Part shown: piece after piece, positions 25,846 to 34,019 of the stretch
Numbering within the stretch: position 1 is the first letter of the stretch
Layout of the letters: every line of letters begins with the position of its first letter
Source of the DNA: Salipiger bermudensis
GTDB lineage: Bacteria; Pseudomonadota; Alphaproteobacteria; Rhodobacterales; Rhodobacteraceae
Assembly: GCF_019801965.1 (NCBI RefSeq)
Contig: NZ_JAHVIA010000007.1
Span: 1-64,000 of the forward strand
Length of the DNA stretch: 64,000 bases
Direction: 5' to 3'
Notes under the pieces: model-generated
Told to the model about the DNA's origin: nothing
What the model saw: the letters and a program-made list of their open reading frames with translations, nothing else
Database searches by the model: none
Made by a program: the position numbers and the translations under genes

Positions 25846-25876
25846 CATCACCTCCGGAACCAATCCGGAGGTGATG
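25846..25876 (-). promoter_or_regulatory. Hairpin covering the ribosome site of the HNH gene
   Basis: CATCACCTCCGG (25846-25857) and CCGGAGGTGATG (25865-25876) form a perfect 12-bp stem with a 7-base loop. On the minus strand the second arm contains GGAGGTG, the ribosome site for ATG 25844, so folding hides it. There is no T-run, which argues against a terminator. Confidence 0.75.
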
Positions 25877-25902
25877 TTATCATGGGTTCAAGACTTATGC
25901 CA

Positions 25903-27144
25903 TTACCCCCAAAGGCGCGTCATGAGGTCGGGATAAATGGCGCGACAGCCGTACAAAATGTCGAGACGAATGATGTCCTCGTCGGTGTCGATGTCGTAGT
26001 CCTTGATGACACGAACCGAGAGGCCGTTGTCGCTCTCACGCGCCTTGAAGGCAGCGCCATCCGGCATTTGCAGCGGCACGGTGACCAGAGCCAGGGCGTT
26101 CTTGTGGAAGCCGAGGTTCTGGGGGTAGGCAGTGCCGCCGGTGCCGAGCACGGTGATCGCCGCGTTGTCCGCCGGAGCCGCCGAAACGGTCTGGAACGGA
26201 CCCGAGGTGATGATCGCCGGTGAGATGGTCAGCGTTGCCGGACCGGTCGAAGCGCCGGAGTCGGCGTCGGCCAGCACGGTGAACTGCTGAAGGTACGGCA
26301 GGACAGTCTTTCCAGTGGTGCCTTCGCCCGGAACCGGGTTGACTGCGTACACGCCAGCGATGGTGAACACGTCACCAGCCTTGAGGATGCCCGTGGTCGA
26401 GTTGGTCCAGCCGTCAGTCACGAGCGTCTGCGAGTTCGCACCAGTCGAGGCCGCGTAGGTCACATCCTGGTTCGCGCCATTGACCAGCGGCGTGCCGGTT
26501 GCAACGCCAACGGTGTGGCTCTGCACGTTCTGCGTCGAGAAGGTGTCGAAGCCAGCGACGTAGCCGACCTGCGCCCGCTCATAGGCAGACTTGCCCATCG
26601 CGCCCACCGAGTCCAGCGTGAGCTGGTTGCCGGCGATGGCGTAGTGCGCTGCCGGGTTCATCACCATCGAACGCATGTCGGAGGGAACCGCCATTTCGTC
26701 CATGCGCTGAGCCGCAGCCGCCACGGCGGCGAAGTTCGCCGGGGTGGTGCCGGGGGTGCCGACGCTGTTCCAGCCGGTGGTGTACAGGCCGTGCAGCGAA
26801 CGGTCCACGGTGTTGGCGAGCGTGATCATCGCGGGCTTGATGTACCGCTCAGAATATTGCTCGATCGACAGGGTCAGATCCTCGGTCGAGAACTTCCACG
26901 ACACGTGCTTGCGCTGGTCGATGGTGATCGAGGTGGTCTTCTCCTCCACGTCCTGGTTGACGCGGGTTGCACCGTCTGCGGTGTAGAACTTCACGGGCTT
27001 GCGGATCGACACGGTGTCGCCCTGGCCGCCGGTGAATTCCTTCTTGTACTCGCGGTGGACGCGGTTGCCCATGACGAGGTTGTTTTCGAGCTGGATCAGC
27101 GCTTCTTTCGCGATCAGGCTCGGAGTGACAAGGGTGTTAGCCAT
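25903..27144 (-). CDS. Major capsid protein, P22 coat family
   Basis: A 413-residue coat protein of the P22 gp5 family. The start MANTLVTPSLIAKEALIQLEN and the next block NRVHREYKKEFTGGQGDTVSI, followed by RKP, are the family hallmark. It also contains a 'I-domain'-like insertion between about 220 and 330 and a C-terminal DEDIIRLDILYGCRAIYPDL. It forms the icosahedral shell on the scaffold encoded just upstream in the operon. Confidence 0.93.
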   Translation of the reverse strand: MANTLVTPSLIAKEALIQLENNLVMGNRVHREYKKEFTGGQGDTVSIRKPVKFYTADGATRVNQDVEEKTTSITIDQRKHVSWKFSTEDLTLSIEQYSERYIKPAMITLANTVDRSLHGLYTTGWNSVGTPGTTPANFAAVAAAAQRMDEMAVPSDMRSMVMNPAAHYAIAGNQLTLDSVGAMGKSAYERAQVGYVAGFDTFSTQNVQSHTVGVATGTPLVNGANQDVTYAASTGANSQTLVTDGWTNSTTGILKAGDVFTIAGVYAVNPVPGEGTTGKTVLPYLQQFTVLADADSGASTGPATLTISPAIITSGPFQTVSAAPADNAAITVLGTGGTAYPQNLGFHKNALALVTVPLQMPDGAAFKARESDNGLSVRVIKDYDIDTDEDIIRLDILYGCRAIYPDLMTRLWG

Positions 27145-27160
27145 CTGTCAGTTCTCCTGG

Positions 27161-27976
27161 TTAGGCCTGGCCGGCGCGCCATTTCCGATATTCGCTGATA
27201 GACATTTTCGACGGGTCTTTTTGCGTCGATGCCTTCGGGCGAACCGGCTTGACGGGCTCGGGGGCCTGCGTTGCTGTGCGGGGTTTGGGGGCTGAAACGC
27301 GAGCCTCCATCCGTCCAAGCTCCATCGCCGCTTCCATGGGCGACAGAGACGAGATCCGGCGGGCCTCTGCTGGATTCAGTCCGAGTTGGTAGGCCACATC
27401 AGCGCCAGCATCCATGCCAGCGATCATCTGTGCGACCTGATCCGAGATCGGGGCTTTGAAGGCAACCTGCTCGAAATCTGCGTAGCGTTCGCGCGCTTCC
27501 GTCACCTGGGCAGCCCATCCTTGGGCAACCTCTTGGTTCCGTTCCTGCTCGATGCGCTGCATCTCCTGCTGGTAGGCCTGCGCCTCGCGCTCGGCTTCTT
27601 GCTTGGTTCTGCCGTCCATCATACGCATGGCGTGATGGGCGCTGAGAGCCGCTTGGTATTCCTCGTAAGAGGCGAAATCGCCCTCTTTCGGGGGCTGAGA
27701 GGTGCCAGCCGCTTCTTCGAGCCGCTTCAGCCGCTCTTGAACGGCCTCATACTTGCGGTTCGCCTCTTCGGCCTCCTGCCGGTATCGCTCCATCTGCTCC
27801 TTGCGGCGCTGGTGTCGCGATTTCGGCTTGTCGTCGCCCTCGGTGCTTTCCGGCTGCTCGCCCTCTTCACCTTCGGTCGCCTCCTCGGCCTGCTGGTCTT
27901 CCTCTTGCGTGGCCTCTTCAGTCACGCCTTCCTCGGTCGCCTCCTGTTCAGGGGCAACGCCAGTCTCTTCGCTCAT
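27161..27976 (-). CDS. Capsid scaffolding protein
   Basis: A 271-residue acidic, helical protein: a Glu/Gln-rich first 60 residues, a long charged helix region (HQRRKEQMERYRQEAEEANR) and a basic C-terminal end (MSISEYRKWRAGQA), which in P22-type scaffolds is the coat-binding part. The place between portal and coat is the standard scaffold position. Confidence 0.85.
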   Translation of the reverse strand: MSEETGVAPEQEATEEGVTEEATQEEDQQAEEATEGEEGEQPESTEGDDKPKSRHQRRKEQMERYRQEAEEANRKYEAVQERLKRLEEAAGTSQPPKEGDFASYEEYQAALSAHHAMRMMDGRTKQEAEREAQAYQQEMQRIEQERNQEVAQGWAAQVTEARERYADFEQVAFKAPISDQVAQMIAGMDAGADVAYQLGLNPAEARRISSLSPMEAAMELGRMEARVSAPKPRTATQAPEPVKPVRPKASTQKDPSKMSISEYRKWRAGQA

Positions 27977-27986
27977 GGTCCTTTTC

Positions 27987-29984
27987 CTACGCTGGGAATT
28001 GCCCTTGTGGGGCGGGCGTGCTCATCAGCACACGGGCGACCTGCTGCTGCACCGCAGCCGCGATCGCCTCGTTCAGTGCGCCCGAGCTCATCAGGAGCTC
28101 AAGCTGCTTCTCTGCGGCCTCGTATCGGGCTTGCTCAGCCTCGGAACCTGCCTTGACCGCATCAGCCTCGGCCTCTGTGGCCTCCGCTGCGTTCTTACGC
28201 ATCTCGATCGCCATGGCGGCTTGCTGCTGCTGAGCCTGCTCGGCCTGCTGCATCTGCGCGGCTTGCGCCGCCTGCTGTTCTTCCGGCGACAGGTCCTCGA
28301 TGCTGCGCATGCCCGGCGGAAGCGCCTTGGCGAGCCGGTCCGCGATCTTGTCAGCGTCGGGCCAGTCCATCGCCTTCGCCACGAGATCGCCAATGATCTG
28401 AGCCGCACCAGGAACAGCGCGGATAAACTCGATCATGCCCTCCTGCGTCTCTTGGCGGCGCGTCGAGTAGTTCGGGCCGGTGCTCACGCGCAGGTCATAG
28501 CTGCCGATCGACAGGTCATTGACCGGGACGGCATAGCCCTCCTGCATCACGGTCGTGTTGATGCGGATATCCTTGATTGCGTCATCTTCCCCGAGGATCT
28601 TCACCACGCGCTCGGTGTCGTAGATCTTGGGGATCATCGAAATCAGGATACGGCCACAGGTCGCGATCGCCTTGGCCATGTTGTCGGTGTAGATCGACGT
28701 GGAAACGTCGCTCTCCATCTGGCGCTGGCGGATTGCAACGCCGCTGGCCTCGTTCGACCGGTTGCCAAGAGCCGCGTCATAGATGCCGGTGGTGGCCTTC
28801 ATGTCCTCTGCGGCGGTCATCGCCTCGGAGGAAAGCCCCTGCGAGGCGAGCGGAGGCGTTTCACGCTGCGGACGCCCCGGAGCCTTCTCATCCGGGTTGT
28901 AAGGCAGGAACGAGTAGTTCGAGCTGTTGGCGTTCTGCCAGTAGCGCTCAAGCCCCTGAAACTGCTTGATCGTCCCGATATATGGAGCCTTCGGCTGCAA
29001 TTGCACGACTTCCGCCGACGAGGAGCGGAAGAAGTTGTACATCTGCTGGCTGTCCTTCGCGAAGCGGATCACGCTGGAGCGATAGACTTCCTCGCCAACG
29101 TGCCATTCCTCACCGACGACGGCGACGACCGGGATGTACTTGCACGGCACCTCCTGCGGGCCTTCAAGCACCTCGTTTCCGGTGATCTTCGCCCACATGA
29201 TCTTGTGGGTGTCCACCTCGCGCTCACGCAGGATCAGCGCCTCGGGCACTTCTTGCTCAGCCTCGTCCTTGAACAGCGTGGAGCCGTCTTGCAGCATCAG
29301 AAGCGTGCGCGTGACGGGTTGCTTCCAGTAGTATTCCGCGACAGTCACCTTGCCGTCGCTGTGCCAATGCTCAAGTCCATCCGTCTCGGCGTCGTAGGCT
29401 ACATCAGAGGCCTTCTTTCCGGGGTAGGCCTTCTCGAAGTCAGCCTCTCGCATGGTCTCGGTGATGAAGATGTAGCCGGCATCCTCGCGCGTGCTCTCTT
29501 GCGCCGCCGGATCGCAGTAGACGGAGAAGCTGTTGCGGATGCGCTGGATGCGGATCTCCTGGTCGAAGCTGTCTTCGCGCTCCCACTCGTTGATCACCCG
29601 AAACCAGCCGATCGAGCACGCCGCTGCCGTCTCTGCCGTCTGCTCATAGACCGTGCTGGCATCGCTGCGCTGCTCGATATTGCGGATCAGCCCCTCGTAG
29701 ATCTCCGCGACCTCTTCCGTCGCCTTGTTGTCGCTCGGGCCGACCTTGATCGCCGGATTCATCTTGCGAATATCGCCAGTCACCTGCCGGACAAACTGCG
29801 GCAGCCGGTTGATGGTGAGGCACGGCTTCCCGTCTGCCTCGCGCTGGCGGCGGATCTTGTCAGGCCACTGCTCACCGATCAGCTTCTGGAGGTCATCCAT
29901 GTCGCGGCCACGGTTCTCGCGGTCTGCGTCAATGGCCTCCTCCATGCGCGTCCGGGCGGCTTCGAGGATGTCTTCGTTTTTCAT
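27987..29984 (-). CDS. Portal protein, P22 family
   Basis: A 665-residue portal starting MKNEDILEAARTRMEEAIDA. Conserved P22-portal segments include PDKIRRQREADGKPCLTINR and VRQVTGDIRKMNPAIKVGP near the start, and a C-terminal Gln/Ala helix (barrel-like) around residues 570-640. It forms the dodecameric DNA gate. ATG 29984 overlaps the terminase stop (ATGA), so the longer reading upstream is rejected. Confidence 0.92.
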   Translation of the reverse strand: MKNEDILEAARTRMEEAIDADRENRGRDMDDLQKLIGEQWPDKIRRQREADGKPCLTINRLPQFVRQVTGDIRKMNPAIKVGPSDNKATEEVAEIYEGLIRNIEQRSDASTVYEQTAETAAACSIGWFRVINEWEREDSFDQEIRIQRIRNSFSVYCDPAAQESTREDAGYIFITETMREADFEKAYPGKKASDVAYDAETDGLEHWHSDGKVTVAEYYWKQPVTRTLLMLQDGSTLFKDEAEQEVPEALILREREVDTHKIMWAKITGNEVLEGPQEVPCKYIPVVAVVGEEWHVGEEVYRSSVIRFAKDSQQMYNFFRSSSAEVVQLQPKAPYIGTIKQFQGLERYWQNANSSNYSFLPYNPDEKAPGRPQRETPPLASQGLSSEAMTAAEDMKATTGIYDAALGNRSNEASGVAIRQRQMESDVSTSIYTDNMAKAIATCGRILISMIPKIYDTERVVKILGEDDAIKDIRINTTVMQEGYAVPVNDLSIGSYDLRVSTGPNYSTRRQETQEGMIEFIRAVPGAAQIIGDLVAKAMDWPDADKIADRLAKALPPGMRSIEDLSPEEQQAAQAAQMQQAEQAQQQQAAMAIEMRKNAAEATEAEADAVKAGSEAEQARYEAAEKQLELLMSSGALNEAIAAAVQQQVARVLMSTPAPQGQFPA

Positions 29985-31309
29985 GCCATCCATCCGCGCC
30001 CTGAGGGCGTCAGCTTGAAGTTCGATGCGTCGGGCACGGTGTCCACCATGTCGGGGAACAGCTCTGTGAGCGCCCAAACGAGAGCGTCGGCGCGGTCTGG
30101 TGACCCGTCGCCATGGTAGCCCTCGTTCGTGAATTGCGTCATCTGGTTTTCGAGCTCGGGGAATTGACCGACGTGACGCACGCGGCCTTGTGCGTAGAGA
30201 GCCGCCACCGGCTCTGCCCTCACATGCTTGCCTCGGCTCGCCCTGACCTCGATCACGTTGACGTTCGGCGCGATGGCTCTGATCGTATGAGCCACCATGT
30301 CGCCGCCGTTGTTCACCTCAGCCACGATCGCGTCAGCGCCGTACTTGTGATACATGGCGATGGACTCGCGCGCCCAATCCATCGGGCTTCCGCTGATGCT
30401 CGCATCTTCCAGCACATACCCAGCCTGATCTTCCGCAGCGCCAGCAACGATGATCCCGTGCTGGTCGCTTTCCTCGGTGTTCGTCACCGCAGGGTCGAGA
30501 GAAACGACCGTGCGCACCATGTCGGGAGCGGTGTTGATCCGGTAGCTGTCTATCACGCTTTGCGACCATAGAGCGCCGGGAAGGTCTGCGAGGATCTCGG
30601 CGTTGAGTTCCTGACGGCCTAGACGCGTCCCGCTGTAGCGCTCGTAAACCTTACGGATGAAGCTGCCAGCGAGGTTTGCCTTGTTGTCGAGGGTTGAGCC
30701 CCGGGTGACATGCACCTTGCCTTCTTGCCCAGCGACGATGGCCTTGATGATCTCGGTTGCCCTCGGTGTCGTCGTCACCAGCGTTCGGGGATGGTTGCCG
30801 CGCCGCATGCCGAATTGCAGCATGTCCCACGTCTCGCGGGCGTATCGGTATTTCGCAAGCTCATCGACCCATGCGGTGTCAAACTCCGGGCCGCGCAGCT
30901 GGTTCGGCTCCGTGCCGTTGTAGCCCATCGCCATCGCGCCATTTGGCCACGACACGCGCACCGGTTTGAACCTCACGCTGATATCGGGGCAGATCTTTTG
31001 CAGGCGCGCGACCATGACTTCCTCAAGGTCTTTCTGCGTCTCTGCCACCAGGGCAATGCTTTTCGCCCCGGCCTCTACTTGCTCCTTGATCCAGCGTGCG
31101 CCAGTCTCCGTTTTTCCCCAGCCCCTCCCGGCCAAGCACATCCATACATCCCACTCGCCATCCGGCGCGATCTGGTCTGGTCGTGCGAGGAAGTTGCGCC
31201 AGTCGCAAAGAAGGGCCTCGGCCTCCGCATCGGTAAGCTGCGAGAGAAACGCGGCCCTCTCATCAGGCGGAAGGCTCGCCAGTCTCTCCGCTCCGCTCTG
31301 CGATGCCAT
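29981..31309 (-). CDS. Terminase large subunit
   Basis: A 442-residue packaging motor. The ATPase has Walker A GRGWGKT (61-67) and Walker B WVDE (147-150). The RNase H-like nuclease follows, with aspartates in VVSLDPAV and in GSPDRADALVWAL near the C-terminus. It packages concatemers into proheads with the small subunit encoded directly before it, which it overlaps by 47 bases. Confidence 0.93.
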   Translation of the reverse strand: MASQSGAERLASLPPDERAAFLSQLTDAEAEALLCDWRNFLARPDQIAPDGEWDVWMCLAGRGWGKTETGARWIKEQVEAGAKSIALVAETQKDLEEVMVARLQKICPDISVRFKPVRVSWPNGAMAMGYNGTEPNQLRGPEFDTAWVDELAKYRYARETWDMLQFGMRRGNHPRTLVTTTPRATEIIKAIVAGQEGKVHVTRGSTLDNKANLAGSFIRKVYERYSGTRLGRQELNAEILADLPGALWSQSVIDSYRINTAPDMVRTVVSLDPAVTNTEESDQHGIIVAGAAEDQAGYVLEDASISGSPMDWARESIAMYHKYGADAIVAEVNNGGDMVAHTIRAIAPNVNVIEVRASRGKHVRAEPVAALYAQGRVRHVGQFPELENQMTQFTNEGYHGDGSPDRADALVWALTELFPDMVDTVPDASNFKLTPSGRGWMA

Positions 31310-31604
31310 TCAGGAACTCCGCCAGTTTGGTTGCGCCCTTGCCGACCTCCTCGGTCTTGAAGGTCTCGCCGTCAGGGTTGGCGACCTGCACGGGGATGAG
31401 CTTGGGATAGATGGTTGCCCAGAAGGCGCGCTCGTTTGCCGGATCTTCTTGCGCCCATGCGACCATTCGCTTTGCGCCGCCGAGCTTATCAGCGGCCTCC
31501 TCGATCATCGCTTTGGCAGTCGCTGTTGTCTTGTTTGGGCTGCCTTTCGGCCTGCCACGGCCCCGACGAGTAAGATTTTTCTCGCCCTCTATTTTATTTC
31601 CCAT
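31263..31604 (-). CDS. Probable terminase small subunit
   Basis: A 113-residue protein with a basic start (RRGRGRPKGSPNKTTATAKA, DNA-binding-like) and a helical C-terminal part. Position immediately before the large subunit with overlapping ends supports the small-subunit role. The RGRPKGSPNK start occurs in many phage proteins annotated this way or as unknown. Confidence 0.7.
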   Translation of the reverse strand: MGNKIEGEKNLTRRGRGRPKGSPNKTTATAKAMIEEAADKLGGAKRMVAWAQEDPANERAFWATIYPKLIPVQVANPDGETFKTEEVGKGATKLAEFLNGIAERSGETGEPSA

Positions 31605-31650
31605 GCTCGATCGCGCCGCACTAGGGGCACGCCTCTCGCTGTTGGTGGGG

Positions 31651-31938
31651 TTAGGCCTCAATCCCCGAGATGATCGAACCATCCTTGAGCGGGCCGAGCT
31701 CGATGGTGGTGCCGACTGCGACGTAGTAGCCGGTCGTTGCGGATGCGGTAACGTCTGCCGAGACGTAGAGCGCCGCATCAACCGCTGAGATGCGCGCAAT
31801 CTCTCCACTAAGAGGGAAGAGCGTTGCGCTCGCCGCTGTGCCGCTTGTGGTGACGGCCTCAGCCGCGCGAGGGTGCGTTGCGAAGACCGGGGCGCCGGCC
31901 TGGACAGCCTCGCCGATGGTGACGTGCATGGTGGACAT
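31651..31938 (-). CDS. Small beta-rich phage protein, first late gene
   Basis: A 95-residue protein starting MSTMHVTIGEAVQAG with an even mix of beta residues (ISAVDAALYVSADVTASATT, YYVAVGTTIELGPLKDGS). It is preceded by a good ribosome site (AGGGG, six bases from ATG). Being first after the structured leader, it may be made early in the late phase; a head-decoration role is possible but not shown. Confidence 0.6.
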   Translation of the reverse strand: MSTMHVTIGEAVQAGAPVFATHPRAAEAVTTSGTAASATLFPLSGEIARISAVDAALYVSADVTASATTGYYVAVGTTIELGPLKDGSIISGIEA

Positions 31939-32086
31939 GGCTTGCCCCTGATGTTCTGGAAATGCGAAAGGCCCGCGAGTTTCCTACGGGCGCAGTCAGA
32001 GCGCCAGTCTTCGGGCGTAAAACCCGAAGCCGCCGCTCACCCTTCCGGCAGTGTTGCCCGCGTGGCGGGGTCTTACCGGCGTAGAG
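31939..32086 (-). ncRNA. Structured leader of the late operon
   Basis: Transcribed leftwards, this gap folds into a series of hairpins. CCGGTA/TGCCGG (plus-strand 32074-32079 with 32045-32050) encloses CCCGC-CAC-GCGGG (32057-32069). CTTCGGG/CCCGAAG follows (32009-32029), then GGCGC/GCGCC (31989-32005). A further stem GCCCG/CGGGC (31971-31991) shares bases with the last one, so the two exclude each other. This is what one expects of an antitermination or attenuation leader; no known riboswitch is recognised. Confidence 0.55.
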
Positions 32087-32092
32087 CTTATA
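32087..32092 (-). promoter_or_regulatory. Candidate late promoter -10 element
   Basis: TATAAG on the minus strand sits between the NusG-like gene stop (32102) and the structured leader. The -35 region is poor (CACAAG-like), which would suit a promoter needing an activator, or no promoter at all if transcription simply reads through from the early operon. Confidence 0.35.
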
Positions 32093-32101
32093 TCTCGCAG
32101 G

Positions 32102-32686
32102 CTACCCCAGCTTGTGTAGGCGGTCAACATCTGCCTCTGCCGAGATATCTGCACCAAACATATGGAGCTTGAACCGTGCTTTTCCAGCACGCAACTCGAT
32201 GACTTCGACCTCTTGTCCCTCACCCATGAGGCCGGATAGGACGCGAACCCGATCACCTTTTCGGATGCGCTTGGCCTCTTCAACCTGGGCTTTCTGCGCT
32301 TCGTCCACGGATCGCATCGCGTGCAGCTTACGGATATCGTTCGGCCTGATAATGCCCCAGTGGCCGCTCTGCATTGTGAGCGCACCGGTGATGAACGGGC
32401 TGTCGAGAATCCGAGAGTAGATCGCCGGCCCCTTGAAGAGCGCGAACACAAACCCCGGCAGATAGCGGCTCTCCCGCTCGATGCGCTTGCCGCGAATGAC
32501 GGTGGTGCGGCGCGTGACTGGGTGGAAGGCGTAAACGTCCCGAAGTTCGAGCCACGCTCCCGCCGCCTGCTCCTTTTGGGGCGCGACAGTGAGGGCGTGC
32601 CATCTGGCGTCGCCGCAGACGTTGACCGCGCGCCGGCCCCATGTGTCGAGGTTGGCGCGCTCGATGCTGCCGATGTGGTATGTCAT
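32102..32686 (-). CDS. NusG/RfaH-like transcription antitermination protein
   Basis: A 194-residue NusG paralogue. The NGN domain (about 27-120) has RWHALTVAPQKEQAAGAWLE and the family block YLPGFVFALFKG. The KOW domain (about 141-190) begins IRKGDRVRVLSGLMGEGQEV. NusG paralogues ride RNA polymerase and prevent pausing or termination. It is the last gene of the leftward early operon and directly precedes the structured leader of the late genes, so it probably switches late transcription on. The start overlaps the gene before it (ATGA). Confidence 0.88.
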   Translation of the reverse strand: MTYHIGSIERANLDTWGRRAVNVCGDARWHALTVAPQKEQAAGAWLELRDVYAFHPVTRRTTVIRGKRIERESRYLPGFVFALFKGPAIYSRILDSPFITGALTMQSGHWGIIRPNDIRKLHAMRSVDEAQKAQVEEAKRIRKGDRVRVLSGLMGEGQEVEVIELRAGKARFKLHMFGADISAEADVDRLHKLG

Positions 32687-32943
32687 TCACCTGCCCTCTT
32701 GCTGCCTGCCTTCGCGCCGCCGAGCGGATGCGCGCACTGCTCCCACATGCACGGCCCGCTCATCCCGCAGGATGGGCACCTCTGGTCAAACGGGAGGTCT
32801 TCCGGCCCGAGGAGCGCTTTGATCCGGTCAATTTCGCGCTGCCATGTCGCCTTGTGCGCCTCTGCCATCTGAAGTTGGCCGCGCAAGTCATCTCGGCGCT
32901 CCGCCATCCACTCATCTGCAGTCATGCCTGTTCGGTAGCTCAC
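32683..32943 (-). CDS. Small phage protein with cysteine cluster
   Basis: An 86-residue protein starting at a GTG (32943, overlapping the stop of the gene before it). The first half is a charged helix (ADEWMAERRDDLRGQLQMAE) and the second has CPSCGMSGPCMWEQCAHP, a likely zinc site. Function unknown. Confidence 0.6.
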   Translation of the reverse strand: MSYRTGMTADEWMAERRDDLRGQLQMAEAHKATWQREIDRIKALLGPEDLPFDQRCPSCGMSGPCMWEQCAHPLGGAKAGSKRAGE

Positions 32944-33218
32944 GCCTTGCCCTCCTTGTCGATGAGGGCGCGGATATCGATCGGGATGTAGTCAAAGACC
33001 GGAACGCCCTTACCTACAGATTTCCAGCCGTTCAGATGCTTCTCCGCGACCTGCGCCGCCTCTTCCAGCGCCTCACGGCGGGCTTGGGCGATGATGTCGG
33101 CGCGGACGTATTCGGTGCAGACCGTCCCGTCTATGATTGGCTCAGTAGAGCAACCGCCCGCATACCACTTTCGGAAATCTGCGTTCGGCCATGCCCAAAT
33201 CTTCTCAGGCGCACTCAT
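32940..33218 (-). CDS. Phage hypothetical protein
   Basis: A 92-residue protein starting MSAPEKIWAWPN, with EYVRADIIAQARREALEEAAQ. This layout, an N-terminal 'KIWAWP...YVRAD' motif then a helix, recurs in small phage early proteins of unknown role. It overlaps both neighbours by four bases. Confidence 0.7.
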   Translation of the reverse strand: MSAPEKIWAWPNADFRKWYAGGCSTEPIIDGTVCTEYVRADIIAQARREALEEAAQVAEKHLNGWKSVGKGVPVFDYIPIDIRALIDKEGKA

Positions 33219-33493
33219 CCCTTCGCCTCCTCGTATGCAGAGAGGGCGGCGCGGGCTTTGTCGCCGCCATCCTTGATGATATCCCCAACTGACATGGAAA
33301 TTCCGTAGTCCGTGATTTCCACATCGTAGCCGTCGAACGATCTGTCGGCGTAGAACTCAAGCGCCTCCACCACGCGGCGCGCTGCGATCAGTTCGCGCGC
33401 CAATGAAGCCGCCATCATCTTGAGAATGCTCTGCGCCTCATCGTTGCAACCCTCGTTTAGCTCCACCAGCCGTTGCAGTTCTTCCGTGGTCAT
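33215..33493 (-). CDS. Phage hypothetical protein
   Basis: A 92-residue protein starting MTTEELQRLVELNEG, helical, ending ALSAYEEAKG with a GGDKARAAL block seen in related early proteins. Overlaps both neighbours by four bases; function unknown. Confidence 0.65.
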   Translation of the reverse strand: MTTEELQRLVELNEGCNDEAQSILKMMAASLARELIAARRVVEALEFYADRSFDGYDVEITDYGISMSVGDIIKDGGDKARAALSAYEEAKG

Positions 33494-33672
33494 CCTTCGC
33501 CCTCCTCGATCTCGTTGAGCCTTGCCATGATGGCGTCGTATCGCTGGGCCTTGGCCTCGTCGCTGAGCCCTGTCGCGTGCGCTGTGGTGGCGTCCTTCAT
33601 CAACTTGCGGATCAAGCGGCGCTTGTCGCCCTCGCGCTGGCGGATCTGGTCTATGCTCGCGCGGGTGGTCAT
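33490..33672 (-). CDS. Small basic phage protein
   Basis: Sixty residues, starting MTTRASIDQIRQREGDKRRL, highly charged helix. Overlaps neighbours by four bases at both ends. Function unknown. Confidence 0.6.
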   Translation of the reverse strand: MTTRASIDQIRQREGDKRRLIRKLMKDATTAHATGLSDEAKAQRYDAIMARLNEIEEGEG

Positions 33673-34019
33673 TGCGCCACCTCGTAGAGATAGGGGTCTA
33701 CCCGGTGAGCTCGCTCTCGGGTCAGGCGTCCTGCGCGGTATTCCATGCCAAGGATGCGAGACACGTAGGCCAGGCTAAATCCGGTCTCGTCGCACACGTC
33801 GCGCGAGGTTGCGCGGCCCCGGTCCTTGATCGCGGCGAAGATCTTCGCACGCATGGTCGCGCTGCTGGTGGTGTGGCCAGCCTCGCCCTTGGCGTTGTCG
33901 CGCATCCGCTTGTTTTCCTCGGCGGCGTACTCTGCCATCGTCTTTGTTGGCGAGGTCATTGGTTGTGCCTTGGGGAAGTGGTGGGCCTTGGGGCGGACTG
34001 ATGCGTTTAGGGTGGTCAT
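33669..34019 (-). CDS. Winged-helix DNA-binding phage protein
   Basis: A 116-residue protein with a helix-turn-helix in its C-terminal half: MRAKIFAAIKDRGRATSRDV, then CDETGFSLAYVSRILGMEY and a wing-like RLTRERAHRVDPYLYEV. GGAGG stands ahead of ATG 34019. It follows the primase gene with a four-base overlap. A regulator or replication accessory role is possible. Confidence 0.65.
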   Translation of the reverse strand: MTTLNASVRPKAHHFPKAQPMTSPTKTMAEYAAEENKRMRDNAKGEAGHTTSSATMRAKIFAAIKDRGRATSRDVCDETGFSLAYVSRILGMEYRAGRLTRERAHRVDPYLYEVAQ

